Source of the DNA: Neisseriaceae bacterium
GTDB taxonomy: Bacteria > Pseudomonadota > Gammaproteobacteria > Burkholderiales > UBA11063
Assembly (NCBI GenBank): GCA_947470205.1
Contig: CANISK010000012.1
Coordinates: 1-15,027, forward strand
Direction: 5' to 3'
Length of the DNA: 15,027 nucleotides
The notes beneath the pieces are model-generated. The model was not told where the DNA came from, did not search any database, and saw only the letters and a list, made by a program, of their open reading frames with translations. The translations under genes and the position numbers were made by a program. Shown here in pieces: positions 1-8,894 of the stretch (positions are counted from its first letter, which is position 1; the number at the start of each line of letters is the position of its first letter).

Positions 1-41
1 AATCAATTCTTCAAAAAGCCTTTGATGGCGAATTAACATAG
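1..41 (+). CDS. hsdS: 3' end of type I restriction specificity subunit (HsdS), partial
   Basis: Reading from base 3, the sequence gives SILQKAFDGELT followed by TAG at 39-41. This tail matches the conserved C-terminal signature of HsdS subunits, which often end in a form of ILxxAFxGEL. HsdS recognises the bipartite DNA target and holds HsdM and HsdR in the type I complex. The stop lies 8 bases before the hsdR start, so the two genes are almost certainly in one operon. Only 12 residues are visible, so the target-recognition domains cannot be assessed. The call rests on the motif together with the downstream hsdR. Confidence 0.82.
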   Translation, partial: SILQKAFDGELT

Positions 42-49
42 GTTACTAT

Positions 50-2260
50 ATGAATGAAGCAGAAACTCGAGCGGAACTCATTGATCCGCTTTTAAAACAA
101 TGTGGCTGGGGTGTGGTTGATGGCTCAAAGATTCTTAGAGAATACCACATAACAGCAGGTGCGATACAGTCTCACGGTAAAAGAGGCAAAAAGACTATTG
201 CGGATTATGTTTTGGTATACAAGGGAATTAAATTAGCGGTTATTGAGGCTAAAAGCCGAGATGAAGGATATAGCGAAGGGGTGGCACAGGCGAAAGAATA
301 TGCACTCAAATTAAACTTAGATTTTACCTACGCTACCAATGGTCATGAAATCTATGCGATTAATATGAAAACCGCTTGGGAAGGCTTGATTGACGCCTAC
401 CCCACTCCAGATGAATTATGGAATATGGTATTTGCACGTCATAACGAATTAAGGGATAAATTTGCCGAGATACCATTTGAGAGTAAGGGTGGGAATTGGC
501 AAGTGAGGTATTATCAGGAAATCGCAGTTAATAAAACCATGGATGCGATAGCTAACAATCAACAACGGATTTTGCTAACCTTAGCCACAGGAACTGGTAA
601 AACTGACATTGCCTTTCAAATTGCATGGAAATTATTTAATACCAGATGGAATATGAGATTGGATGGCAAAAGACAACCAAGGATATTATTTTTAGCTGAT
701 AGAAATAATTTAGCAGACCAGGCTTATAATAAATTTTCATCATTTGCTGCATTTGAAGATGATGCGTTAATTAGAATCAACCCAGATGCAATTAAAAAAA
801 ATGGAAAAGTGCCAACTAATGGCAATATATTTTTTACCATTTTTCAGACTTTTATGAGTGGTAAAGAACAAGAAGGCAACCCTGCCCCATATTTTGGAGA
901 ATACCCAGAAGATTATTTTGATTTTATAATTATTGATGAGTGCCATAGGGGTGGAGCTAATGATGAAGGTAATTGGCGAGGGATTTTAGAATATTTTGCA
1001 AAAGCTGTCCAATTAGGCTTAACGGCTACCCCCAAGAGAAAAGATAATATTGATACTTATAAATATTTTGGAGAACCTATTTATATATATTCATTAAAAG
1101 ATGGGGTGAATGATGGATTTTTAACTCCATTTAAAGTGAAAAGAATTCAAACTACTCTTGATGATTATGCTTATACTAGTGATGATACAGTGATGGAGGG
1201 TGAGATACAGCCGGGCAAAGTGTATGCCGAGGAGGATTTTAATAAAAAAATAGAAATAGAGGCAAGAGAGGCAAATAGAGCTCAAATTTATTTAAATAAC
1301 GCCAACCAATCTGATAAAGCGATTATTTTTTGTCACACACAATATCATGCAGGGCAAATCAGAGAGCTAATCAATCAGAAGAAAAATAATTCCAACCCAA
1401 ATTATTGCGTCCGAGTAACCGCCAATGATGGAAAAATTGGGGAACAATTTTTACGAGATTTTCAGGATAACGAAAAAACTATTCCAACGATATTAACCAC
1501 GTCGCAAAAATTATCCACTGGGGTGGATGCGAGAAATATCCGCAATATCGTTTTATTAAGACCAGTGAATTCAATGATTGAATTTAAACAAATAATCGGA
1601 CGAGGCACGAGGACTTTTGATGGCAAGGATTTTTTTACCATTTATGATTTTGTGGGTGCATATAAGCATTTTGCTGACCCGGAGTGGGATGGTGAACCGA
1701 TAGATGCGAATGAAGATCTGGATACTGATATGAATACCAATACACCGCCCCAATCGGAAATAAAGATCACCAAAGAAAAAGATGAGGTGGATAGTGACAC
1801 TAAACTTAGGACAAAAGTTAAAATCAAACTCAGAGATGGCAAGGAACGTGAGATTGGGCATATGATTTCAACTTCATTTTGGAGCATGGACGGTAAGCCA
1901 ATTTCAGCCGAAGAGTTTTTGAATGCTCTATTTGGAACATTACCGGAATTATTTAAAAATGAGGACGAGCTTAGGGTTCTTTGGGGCAACCCGATCACAA
2001 GGCAAAAACTTTTAGAGCAATTGACCACTCTTGGTTATGATGCCGATGGATTGACTAATCTGCAGAGATTGATTAATGCCGAACATAGTGATTTATTTGA
2101 TGTGTTGGAATATGTCTTTAATAGTGATATAAAGCCAATCACTCGAATTGATAGGGTTAGTATGGCAAAATTAAAGATTTATGCGATTTTTGATGAAAAA
2201 CAGCAAGAGTTTATTAATTTTGTCTTGGATAAATATATTGAAAGTGGCGTTCATACATAA
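50..2260 (+). CDS. hsdR: Type I restriction enzyme, endonuclease/translocase subunit HsdR (EcoEI-like)
   Basis: HsdR is the motor and nuclease subunit that translocates DNA with ATP and cuts unmodified DNA remote from the HsdS target. The N-terminus carries a PD-(D/E)xK nuclease core: D52, then E66-A-K68 in VIEAK. A superfamily 2 helicase follows: Walker A ATGTGKT at 179-185, DECH box at 296-299, motif III TATP at 325-328 and motif VI QIIGRGTR at 514-521. Residues from about 590 to the end fit the EcoEI-type C-terminal domain that contacts the rest of the complex. At 736 residues it is somewhat shorter than EcoEI HsdR (about 810 from memory), but every catalytic motif is present and the frame is open, so it looks functional. 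The ATG lies 8 bases after the hsdS stop with only a weak AGG ribosome site, consistent with translational coupling. Confidence 0.96.
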   Translation: MNEAETRAELIDPLLKQCGWGVVDGSKILREYHITAGAIQSHGKRGKKTIADYVLVYKGIKLAVIEAKSRDEGYSEGVAQAKEYALKLNLDFTYATNGHEIYAINMKTAWEGLIDAYPTPDELWNMVFARHNELRDKFAEIPFESKGGNWQVRYYQEIAVNKTMDAIANNQQRILLTLATGTGKTDIAFQIAWKLFNTRWNMRLDGKRQPRILFLADRNNLADQAYNKFSSFAAFEDDALIRINPDAIKKNGKVPTNGNIFFTIFQTFMSGKEQEGNPAPYFGEYPEDYFDFIIIDECHRGGANDEGNWRGILEYFAKAVQLGLTATPKRKDNIDTYKYFGEPIYIYSLKDGVNDGFLTPFKVKRIQTTLDDYAYTSDDTVMEGEIQPGKVYAEEDFNKKIEIEAREANRAQIYLNNANQSDKAIIFCHTQYHAGQIRELINQKKNNSNPNYCVRVTANDGKIGEQFLRDFQDNEKTIPTILTTSQKLSTGVDARNIRNIVLLRPVNSMIEFKQIIGRGTRTFDGKDFFTIYDFVGAYKHFADPEWDGEPIDANEDLDTDMNTNTPPQSEIKITKEKDEVDSDTKLRTKVKIKLRDGKEREIGHMISTSFWSMDGKPISAEEFLNALFGTLPELFKNEDELRVLWGNPITRQKLLEQLTTLGYDADGLTNLQRLINAEHSDLFDVLEYVFNSDIKPITRIDRVSMAKLKIYAIFDEKQQEFINFVLDKYIESGVHT

Positions 2261-2274
2261 GAAAATATAAAAAT

Positions 2275-2400
2275 CAGTCATTGCGAGCTATGATTTATCA
2301 TAGCGTGGCAATCTAAATGCCTGACACTCCACTTTTACATGTTGTGTGTTATTTCATGTGAGATTGCCACACCATGATAAATCATGGTTCGCAATGACTG
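2275..2400. repeat. 126-bp palindromic element with nested palindromes in each arm (MITE/REP-like)
   Basis: Two 40-base arms, 2275-2314 and 2361-2400, are inverted copies that differ at four positions and are separated by a 46-base loop. The ends read CAGTCATTGCGA and TCGCAATGACTG. Each arm contains its own perfect 8-bp palindrome: GCTATGAT-TT-ATCATAGC at 2287-2304 and ACCATGAT-AA-ATCATGGT at 2371-2388. The element begins 14 bases after the hsdR stop and could fold in the transcript as a 3' end or terminator-like structure, although no T-run follows it. There is no ORF inside. Termini of the TCATTGCGA type are common in dispersed repeats of AT-rich proteobacteria. No clear target-site duplication is visible. 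Confidence 0.85.
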
Positions 2401-2443
2401 TGTTTGATGGTTTTCATATCTCAATACTTATGTATAACGATAT

Positions 2444-2540
2444 GGTGACAACGGGAATCCAGTTTTATGACACTCATTACTGAATTTTAAAATGCGAGTA
2501 TTTGTATTTAAATGGATTCCCAATCAAGTTGGGAATGACA
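2444..2540. repeat. Second small palindromic repeat with GGGAATCC inverted ends
   Basis: The inverted pair GGGAATCCA (2453-2461) and TGGATTCCC (2513-2521) encloses about 50 AT-rich bases. The right end also forms a perfect hairpin, ATTCCCAA-TCAAG-TTGGGAAT (2516-2536), followed by GACA. On the minus strand the element opens TGTCATTCCC and closes ATTCCCGTTGTCA. This resembles widespread MITE-like repeats that start TGTCATTCCC. The two ends are unequal: the left end (plus strand) lacks the full hairpin seen on the right, so this is a degraded or asymmetric copy. It could contribute to stopping transcription from the flanking convergent genes. Confidence 0.65.
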
Positions 2541-2572
2541 TATTTTATTAGTTTATTACATCAAATTACATT

Positions 2573-2597
2573 CAAATCATTGTGAATAAATGATTTG
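2573..2597. other. Perfect 9-bp hairpin in convergent intergenic region
   Basis: CAAATCATT (2573-2581) pairs with AATGATTTG (2589-2597) around a 7-base loop. It lies between the convergent hsdR and M13 peptidase genes, 44 bases past the peptidase stop in that gene's direction. No T-run follows on either strand, so it does not fit a classical intrinsic terminator. It may still help end or stabilise the peptidase transcript. Confidence 0.4.
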
Positions 2598-2640
2598 TAC
2601 TAGATCATAAATTGTATAATAAGGTGTGATAAAAATATTT

Positions 2641-4680
2641 TTACCAAATATGCACGCGCTCATCTGGAGCAATATACATCTTATCCCCAATTTTTATATT
2701 ATAAGTTTGGTAAAACTCATCTTGGTTACTCAAAGCACCATTTGCCCTAAATTCATTTGGGGAATGTGGGTTGGTCTTTAGATACATAATCAATTGCTTG
2801 TCTCGGACTTTACCTCGCCATACAGTTGCCCAGTTGGTGTAAAATCTCTCGTCCCCAGTTAATCCATTTATTATCGGTGGATTTGCACCATTTAATGACA
2901 AATGATAAGTCTTATAGGCGATTGATAAACCAGAATTATCCGCAATATTCTCTCCCAAGGTCAATTCTCCATTTATATAATACCCTTTAAGTGGACTATA
3001 TGCATTATACTGTTTTACTAACTGACTAGTTTTTTGTTTAAATTTTGCTTTATCAGCTGGAGTCCACCAGTTGTGTAAATTACCATTTTCATCATATTGG
3101 CTTCCTTGGTCGTCAAAGGCGTGACTAATTTCATGCCCGATTACCGCACCTATACCACCGTAGTTTAGTGCATCATCTCTATTTGCATCAAAAAATGGGG
3201 GTTGTAATATCCCCGCTGGAAATACTATTTCATTAAATTCAGGGTTATAATATGCGTTCACCGTTTGTGGTGTCATTCCCCATTCGGTTTTATCAATTGG
3301 TTTACCTAGTTTGTTAATCGCATAGTTGTATTCAAAATTATTAATTTGTATTATATTGCTCAATAGGTTGTTATCGTTTAACTTTAAATCACTATAATCA
3401 CGCCATTTATCTGGATAACCTATTTTTAAAGTTAGATGAGATAATTTCTTTAATGCTGATTTTTTGGTGTCATCAGTCATCCAATCTAATTGTTTGATAC
3501 TGATTTCATACTCTTCTATCAGATTACCTACTAACAATTTCATTTTTTGTTTGTTGGTCTCTGGGAAATATTTTGCTACGTATAATTTACCCAGTAAAAA
3601 CCCAAGATCACCCTCAACCAAAAGTACACCCTTTTTAGCGCGTGGTTTGTCTTTTTTTGCCCCACTTAAAATAACACCATAAAAATTAAAACTATTTTTT
3701 ACGTAGTCACAAGATAAATAACCTGCGTATGAATTAATCACTTGCCATTTAAAATAAGCCTTCCATGTGTCTAGTGGAGTATTTTTTATCAAAATATCTA
3801 AATTTTTAAAATAACTTGGCTGACTGATTGTCACATATGTAATTTTATCTTTTATATGAGATTGGGATAGATAATCATCCCAATTATAATTTGGCATTAG
3901 TGCTGTTAAGTCTTTTGTGTCAATTTTATTATAAGTTTTAACTGGGTCTCGATTTTCCACATTTGTCCATTGTATTTGTGCGATTTGTGTTTCTAGATTG
4001 ATGATATCTGTGGCTTTTTTATCTGGATTTTGTATATTAGATAATGCTAACATTTTACTGATATATTTTCTATATTCATTTTTTATTTTGATTAATGTTT
4101 TATCTTTAGTGTTTAGGTAATAATCTCTATCGGGTAGCCCAAGTCCACTTTGCATTAAATCCACCACCATAATACTTGAATTATAAGCATCAGAATGAAT
4201 TGCCATATCTTGAGGCGCACCAATTCCATTCATCGTAAAATAAGCAAATAAACTACCGAATTGGTCTTTAGAGGTGATTTTATCAATTTTATTCAGTATT
4301 GGTAAGATTGGGGTATTGCCCAATTGATTGATGTGTTTTTCATTCATATAGCTATTATATAGTGCGAGAATTTGTTTAGCATCTGGATTGTTTTGATTGG
4401 CTTGGTTGGTATTGAGTGTAGTGATGATTTCTTTGAGTCTTAATTCTGAGTCTTCAGATAGTTTATCAAAAGAGCCCCATCTGGTTTTATCATCTGGTAT
4501 TGTTGCGGTTTTAAGCCAATCATTGTTTACATATTTATAAAAATCATCCTGCGGTCTGATATGTTGATTTGTGCCAATTGTTAAAGTAGTTTTATCCGCA
4601 ATTTTGTCCGCGAATGCAAAAATAGAAAACAATGATAATATAAGTGCAATAGATGCATTTTTAATGTGTTTATGTTGCAT
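2641..4680 (-). CDS. M13 family zinc metallopeptidase (PepO/neprilysin-like), secreted
   Basis: This is a zinc-dependent oligopeptidase of the M13 family. Residues 1-24 form a typical Sec signal peptide: basic start, hydrophobic core and AFA before a predicted cut at A24/D25. The mature enzyme should act in the periplasm or outside. The active site is HEISH (H516, E517, H520), with ENIAD (E577 as third zinc ligand, D581) 57 residues later. The substrate-binding NAYYNP motif lies shortly before HEISH, and the protein ends in a VxIW tail typical of the family. At 679 residues it is full length. The start is supported by an AAGAGA ribosome site about 9 bases upstream. A -10-like TATACT (4705-4710, minus strand) gives a possible weak promoter. 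The HAD gene lies 114 bases upstream on the same strand. Confidence 0.95.
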   Translation of the reverse strand: MQHKHIKNASIALILSLFSIFAFADKIADKTTLTIGTNQHIRPQDDFYKYVNNDWLKTATIPDDKTRWGSFDKLSEDSELRLKEIITTLNTNQANQNNPDAKQILALYNSYMNEKHINQLGNTPILPILNKIDKITSKDQFGSLFAYFTMNGIGAPQDMAIHSDAYNSSIMVVDLMQSGLGLPDRDYYLNTKDKTLIKIKNEYRKYISKMLALSNIQNPDKKATDIINLETQIAQIQWTNVENRDPVKTYNKIDTKDLTALMPNYNWDDYLSQSHIKDKITYVTISQPSYFKNLDILIKNTPLDTWKAYFKWQVINSYAGYLSCDYVKNSFNFYGVILSGAKKDKPRAKKGVLLVEGDLGFLLGKLYVAKYFPETNKQKMKLLVGNLIEEYEISIKQLDWMTDDTKKSALKKLSHLTLKIGYPDKWRDYSDLKLNDNNLLSNIIQINNFEYNYAINKLGKPIDKTEWGMTPQTVNAYYNPEFNEIVFPAGILQPPFFDANRDDALNYGGIGAVIGHEISHAFDDQGSQYDENGNLHNWWTPADKAKFKQKTSQLVKQYNAYSPLKGYYINGELTLGENIADNSGLSIAYKTYHLSLNGANPPIINGLTGDERFYTNWATVWRGKVRDKQLIMYLKTNPHSPNEFRANGALSNQDEFYQTYNIKIGDKMYIAPDERVHIW

Positions 4681-4716
4681 AATAATATATCTCTTTTAAA
4701 ATAAAGTATACTAGTG

Positions 4717-4765
4717 TGTCATCCTCGCGGATTTAGATGATTCAATCATTTGCGCTGGCATGACA
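4717..4765. repeat. 49-bp palindromic repeat with TGTCAT / ATGACA ends
   Basis: The segment starts TGTCATCCTCGCGG and ends GCTGGCATGACA, an imperfect inverted pair, with a perfect inner palindrome ATGATT-C-AATCAT at 4737-4749. It fills the gap between the HAD phosphatase gene and the M13 peptidase gene. On the minus strand it would lie in the transcript about 40 bases before the peptidase start. The outer TGTCAT end is shared with the repeat at 2444-2540 and resembles the end of the element at 2275-2400, which suggests related dispersed elements. Confidence 0.6.
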
Positions 4766-4794
4766 AGAGCCCCCAGAGAATTGGAGTAATTCAT

Positions 4795-5619
4795 CTAATG
4801 AGATAGAATTATATCTATCAGTACCTCAAAATTAACCTGCCTATATTCATTGTATTTGATATTAACCTTGGCTAGTTTTTGCAACGATGGTATTTCACCA
4901 AATAAAATACTATTTGGAAAATTTAACAAAAGCTCGATGTCGTTAAAATCATTACCAAACACGAAAACATCATGAGGGTGGTATTTGCTCACAAAATCAA
5001 GCACTGCGGTATATTTATTTACTCCACATGGAATAATATCCAGCCATTTATCATAAGAATGTATTTTCATAATGAGGTTATTTTCTGAAGTATAGTTCTT
5101 AAATTTTTCTTCTGCGGTAGAATCTAAAATCAATACTTTATGTGTGGTATTATCAAAAATTTGATCCACGTGATGAGCTTTATGAATGCCCAACTTTTTA
5201 TCTAATGAATAAAAAAAATCGTGCGGAAAATCTGGGTGATAGTATTTATGACTATTGTCTATGTTATAGTATAATTTATGGGCATCACATATTTTTACTA
5301 TGTCTAGTACATTTGTTTTATGGATATAAGCACTTTTAACTACCTCATGATGTTCCATGCTAAGCGCACCACCAAATAGCACCAAACGGTGATCATGAGC
5401 CCATGTGGGCATCACAGTTTGAAGGTCTCGAAGTGGTCTTCCGGTTGCAAAAATAACCTCATGCCCCACTGATTTGATTTTTTTAAGAATGCTGTTATTG
5501 GCATTTGATAAAAATTCTTTATCAAATATAATAGTTCCATCTAAATCAAAAATAAAACATTTTTTATTATTTTGATTAATTGTGAGTTTTTTTAAAATAT
5601 CATATTTATTTATTAACAT
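4795..5619 (-). CDS. Cof-type HAD-IIB phosphatase
   Basis: This is a haloacid dehalogenase superfamily hydrolase of subclass IIB (Cof type). These are cytosolic magnesium-dependent phosphatases that usually act on sugar phosphates, nucleotides or cofactor phosphates. Motif I is DLDGT with nucleophile D25 and acid D27. Motif II is the threonine T59 in FATGR, motif III is probably K202, and motif IV is GNDFND at 222-227 with D224 and D227. The region between about 85 and 190 is the C2B cap that sets substrate choice, and its specificity cannot be read here. The length of 274 residues is normal. About 20 residues precede the HAD core and no clear ribosome site lies before the ATG, so a slightly later start is possible. 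The gene has its own strong promoter. Confidence 0.9.
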   Translation of the reverse strand: MLINKYDILKKLTINQNNKKCFIFDLDGTIIFDKEFLSNANNSILKKIKSVGHEVIFATGRPLRDLQTVMPTWAHDHRLVLFGGALSMEHHEVVKSAYIHKTNVLDIVKICDAHKLYYNIDNSHKYYHPDFPHDFFYSLDKKLGIHKAHHVDQIFDNTTHKVLILDSTAEEKFKNYTSENNLIMKIHSYDKWLDIIPCGVNKYTAVLDFVSKYHPHDVFVFGNDFNDIELLLNFPNSILFGEIPSLQKLAKVNIKYNEYRQVNFEVLIDIILSH

Positions 5620-5654
5620 ATTTTGTTAGAGATTTTACACCTTAAATAATCCCA

Positions 5655-5683
5655 ATTATAACAACATATGTGATTTATTTCAA
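5655..5683 (-). promoter_or_regulatory. Near-consensus sigma70 promoter for the HAD phosphatase gene
   Basis: On the minus strand the -35 box TTGAAA (5678-5683) matches TTGACA at five of six bases. An exact 17-base spacer follows, then a perfect -10 TATAAT (5655-5660) preceded by TG one base earlier (extended -10). Transcription should start near 5648 and leave a leader of about 28 bases before the ATG at 5619. This is the best promoter in the window. It suggests that the HAD gene, and perhaps the peptidase below it, is transcribed independently of the 987-residue gene upstream. Confidence 0.8.
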
Positions 5684-5699
5684 ATTTAATTTCATTACC

Positions 5700-8663
5700 T
5701 CAAACAATCGCAAATTCACTATCAATATATTTATATATTTCATTTTTGGATTGAAAAAGTTTTGTTTTTTGAATCCAACGGTTAAATACACTAACACCAC
5801 CAACCATTGCAATACTGATGGCATCAATAATCCACACCCCAAAATGCAGTAACATACCAAGTGGATACAATATACCAAACATAAACCCACGAAGAACAAT
5901 TGCAATCCACTGAGTGATGTTTATTGCTCCATGTGTAAATGCATTGATGGATTTAAATATTCCAAGATATGCATTTGGGTATAGTAAATAATTTTTTAAT
6001 TTTAATAAAATACCCAAGAGTTCTTCTTTTGATTCTTTGTATTTTTCTGATAAATAACTCTTAACAATTTCAAGTGACTGTAAAATTTTATGTGATGAAT
6101 TTGCCGTACAAATATATCTAAATGCAATAGATGCTATAATTGTTATGTCATTTTTATCTTCTGAAGAAAAATCCTCATGCTTGGATGCAAATGAATATTT
6201 TTGATATTCACGCTCAAAGAAACCATTACATTGCTTATACTCAATTGGATTAATTTTTTTATTACCAACATTAATTTGCTGTGAATTATTTTGTATAATG
6301 GGCGTTATGTTTGATAATTTATCTATTAATTTATTTTGAGCCTTACGGATTTTGAATTTATCATTTGTGAAAGCATTTACCATATCTCCCAATATAGAAG
6401 CACCAGCTATAATTAAAATAGTTGCAATTGGTGTGCAAAAAAACATTGCAAGTGCAGATGTTGCACACAGTATAAATGCAGTTAAACCTTTTGTTATTAT
6501 GGCATACATAGATTTTTGGGTTAACATACTCCAATTGGTTTTTTCTTTTTTAGAAATTTCCAGTTCATCTGTAAGTAAATCAATAAAATACTTTTTTAAA
6601 TTCACATCTTCCTCAGTATCAATCATTGAATATAAAAAATAATATGCTCTTTTGGCGTCAATATCATCATAAAATTCTTGATGTAAATAATTTTTAAATA
6701 ATTCTATCTTGTTTGATTCATAATCCTCAAACGCACTGTTAATATTATTTGTGATGGCATGAACATTGAATTTTTTTTGTACATAATTCACCATACACAG
6801 CTTTTTTAATTCCCTTACTTGTGATTGGTTATCATCATCTGTATCATTTTTTAAACTTATAATATATTCCAATACAGATATTTTATTATCTGATTGATTG
6901 TCAAATACAACCTCAAAAATAAAATCTCCATATTTATCAAATAAATCTTTGTTATTCTTGATCAATAAAATCAATTCATTATAGTTTTTTTGTTGTAATA
7001 AATTTATGAAATCATTATGAAAGTCTTCAAGTGTGGACGTGTTATTTGCAAATTGTTTATTCATGTTTATTTCATTTATCATTTGATTAGCTGAGACATG
7101 CGTAGTTTTCAATCTTTCACCGTTAAAGGTTAATTTTTCATCCACATGATTAATTTGTTTAAAGAACCCTTCACCCATCAATACAAAAGTCGGAAATAAC
7201 TGCATGGATACACTGAATAATAAAGATGAACCTTTTGCAATTTGAATATCAGCAAAAGTATCCCCCACCATTGCACCTGCATATGTAAATAGCTGTAAAG
7301 CTTTAAGTACTGCCTTATGCCTGTGTTTTAAATATGACAAAGATTCTTGTGTTTTTTGTTTCAACAGATATAATAAATTTTGCCTATCATTTACTTTGAG
7401 TTGATCGTTGTCATTGTATGTGGTATTGTTTAAAATAAAGGTAATTTTATGTAAAGCAGTTGTAAACTGATACTTATCATTTAATTTGGCAATTTCTGGA
7501 AGATTAGTTATTAAACTTTTAATATCCACATCAAATTTATCGATGTTTTCTGAATATCCATATGCAGTTTTTGTGATTTTATTAATACTATTAATACACG
7601 TGCTTTCTTTTGTACCTTTATAAATTACATTTAACCAGTAAAGAGCATTGTTTCTAATTGTACAGCTTACACCATTATGCTTTATCTTACACTTGATGTG
7701 AATGTTGGTTAAATACTCTGGTGTAATATTACTAATTGCGCAATTAATTTTTTGTTGATATTGAGATTTTCTCTCTTTTAATTGGTTTATTTTACGAAGG
7801 TTGATGCAATTATTACGAACAATATTGCTATATTCAGCCTCATTCACACCCGATAATAATAGTAATTTGTCTTGATATTTATCAATTTCTGCATCAATTT
7901 TAACAACATCTTTAATGTCTTGTTTAAATTGTTTAATAAGATTTTTAGAGCCATCTTCATTTTTATAATTTATTTGACGATTTAGCGATATTTCAGTAAC
8001 AACTTTTTTTATTACATTAGATATCTGTTTTATCTCATTGTGAGACCTGGCACCATTTAAAAGTGTAATTAGTGATGAAGATGCGCCCTGAATAACACCA
8101 CCTATTACGCCATATGGATTCAAAAAACTTGTTTGTTGCATTGTAAACTCAATATCTTTGAGTGGTTGAAATATTTTTTTGTGGGATTTTATATCATCTT
8201 GATGGTGCGCATTCAATGGATTGGTCAATTCTTTTTTGATTTTTGTACGAAGTTCCATGTAACATGCCAAAGTATAGCTACTTTGCTCTTTATTTTGCAG
8301 TTGGGTTTGAATTAATATATCAGTTACAAGGTATAACTCACGAAGGCACGTTACAGCAACTTCTTTAAGGTTGTGATGTAATTTATTAGTGAAGATATGA
8401 TTAATGAGTTTATTTACTGTGTCTACTGTAATGCCATAAGGTAAATGATTTAAAATGAGCTGTCTATGAAAATTTTGATAATGTTCTTTATACCTTTTAT
8501 CATCTTTATTCATTAGCAAATCAAATAAAGCAACGTGATCATTTTGTGCAATTTTTTTTAAAAATTTATCATAATAATCCGCATCTATACTGGCATCTTT
8601 TTTATTTTCATACATGTGAAATGCGTAAAGAGAATATGGGTTGTGTTTGACTATAGTGCACAT
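5700..8663 (-). CDS. Large protein of unknown function (987 aa) with hydrophobic hairpins
   Basis: I do not recognise this protein family. It is rich in Lys, Asn and Ile, and appears mostly helical. Hydrophobic stretches lie near 184-204 (small residues, Gly/Ala/Ser), 455-500, 721-757 and 917-957. The last two are long enough to be membrane hairpins. Residues about 245-310 are charged with heptad-like spacing and may form a coiled coil. There is no N-terminal signal peptide and no enzyme motif I can name. The start is well supported: GGAGG lies 6 bases before the ATG, much stronger than at neighbouring genes. A TATAAT hexamer at 8739-8744 (minus) could be the -10 box, but no good -35 accompanies it. 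An effector or membrane-remodelling role is only inference from size and pattern. Confidence 0.9.
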   Translation of the reverse strand: MCTIVKHNPYSLYAFHMYENKKDASIDADYYDKFLKKIAQNDHVALFDLLMNKDDKRYKEHYQNFHRQLILNHLPYGITVDTVNKLINHIFTNKLHHNLKEVAVTCLRELYLVTDILIQTQLQNKEQSSYTLACYMELRTKIKKELTNPLNAHHQDDIKSHKKIFQPLKDIEFTMQQTSFLNPYGVIGGVIQGASSSLITLLNGARSHNEIKQISNVIKKVVTEISLNRQINYKNEDGSKNLIKQFKQDIKDVVKIDAEIDKYQDKLLLLSGVNEAEYSNIVRNNCINLRKINQLKERKSQYQQKINCAISNITPEYLTNIHIKCKIKHNGVSCTIRNNALYWLNVIYKGTKESTCINSINKITKTAYGYSENIDKFDVDIKSLITNLPEIAKLNDKYQFTTALHKITFILNNTTYNDNDQLKVNDRQNLLYLLKQKTQESLSYLKHRHKAVLKALQLFTYAGAMVGDTFADIQIAKGSSLLFSVSMQLFPTFVLMGEGFFKQINHVDEKLTFNGERLKTTHVSANQMINEINMNKQFANNTSTLEDFHNDFINLLQQKNYNELILLIKNNKDLFDKYGDFIFEVVFDNQSDNKISVLEYIISLKNDTDDDNQSQVRELKKLCMVNYVQKKFNVHAITNNINSAFEDYESNKIELFKNYLHQEFYDDIDAKRAYYFLYSMIDTEEDVNLKKYFIDLLTDELEISKKEKTNWSMLTQKSMYAIITKGLTAFILCATSALAMFFCTPIATILIIAGASILGDMVNAFTNDKFKIRKAQNKLIDKLSNITPIIQNNSQQINVGNKKINPIEYKQCNGFFEREYQKYSFASKHEDFSSEDKNDITIIASIAFRYICTANSSHKILQSLEIVKSYLSEKYKESKEELLGILLKLKNYLLYPNAYLGIFKSINAFTHGAINITQWIAIVLRGFMFGILYPLGMLLHFGVWIIDAISIAMVGGVSVFNRWIQKTKLFQSKNEIYKYIDSEFAIV

Positions 8664-8669
8664 AATAAC

Positions 8670-8674
8670 CCTCC
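8670..8674 (-). promoter_or_regulatory. Strong ribosome-binding site of the 987-aa gene
   Basis: GGAGG (within GGGAGGG) sits exactly 6 bases before the ATG and fixes the start at 8663. The 1215-residue gene has the same core and spacing. Most other genes here have weak or absent sites. Confidence 0.8.
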
Positions 8675-8842
8675 CGCAAACATAAATAAATTGCGTGCAT
8701 ATAAATATTACGCATAATAAATGCTAAGTTATTATGGTATTATAAAAATTATTCAATTAAAACCATCACAATTAACTTTCACTATTCTACCATATTGCAA
8801 TTATTTTTATATTTTTTTTGCAAAAACTAAAATGAAACCATG

Positions 8843-8851
8843 TGATACAAT
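8843..8851 (+). promoter_or_regulatory. Extended -10 promoter for trmJ
   Basis: TGATACAAT gives a TGn element directly before TACAAT, five of six matches to the -10 consensus. No good -35 is visible at 16-18 bases, which is usual for extended -10 promoters. Transcription would begin near 8858, leaving a leader of about 37 bases. That leader contains AAGGAG (8878-8883), 11 bases before the trmJ start. Confidence 0.5.
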
Positions 8852-8894
8852 AGACCTTAAAATAAGAGTAAGAGAATAAGGAGCGACTCAAAAT

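Noticed and set aside
1571..2028. Minus-strand ORFs of 96 and 128 codons within hsdR
   Set aside because: They overlap the conserved helicase and C-terminal coding region of hsdR in other frames; their composition looks like reverse translation shadows.
2516..2536. Hairpin ATTCCCAA/TTGGGAAT as an intrinsic terminator for hsdR
   Set aside because: The stem is followed by GACATA rather than a T-run, and it belongs to the repeat at 2444-2540.
8681..8730. TGCGT/ACGCA inverted pair in the leader of the 987-aa gene as an operator
   Set aside because: The arms are only 5 bases in very AT-rich sequence and have no repeat elsewhere in the window.
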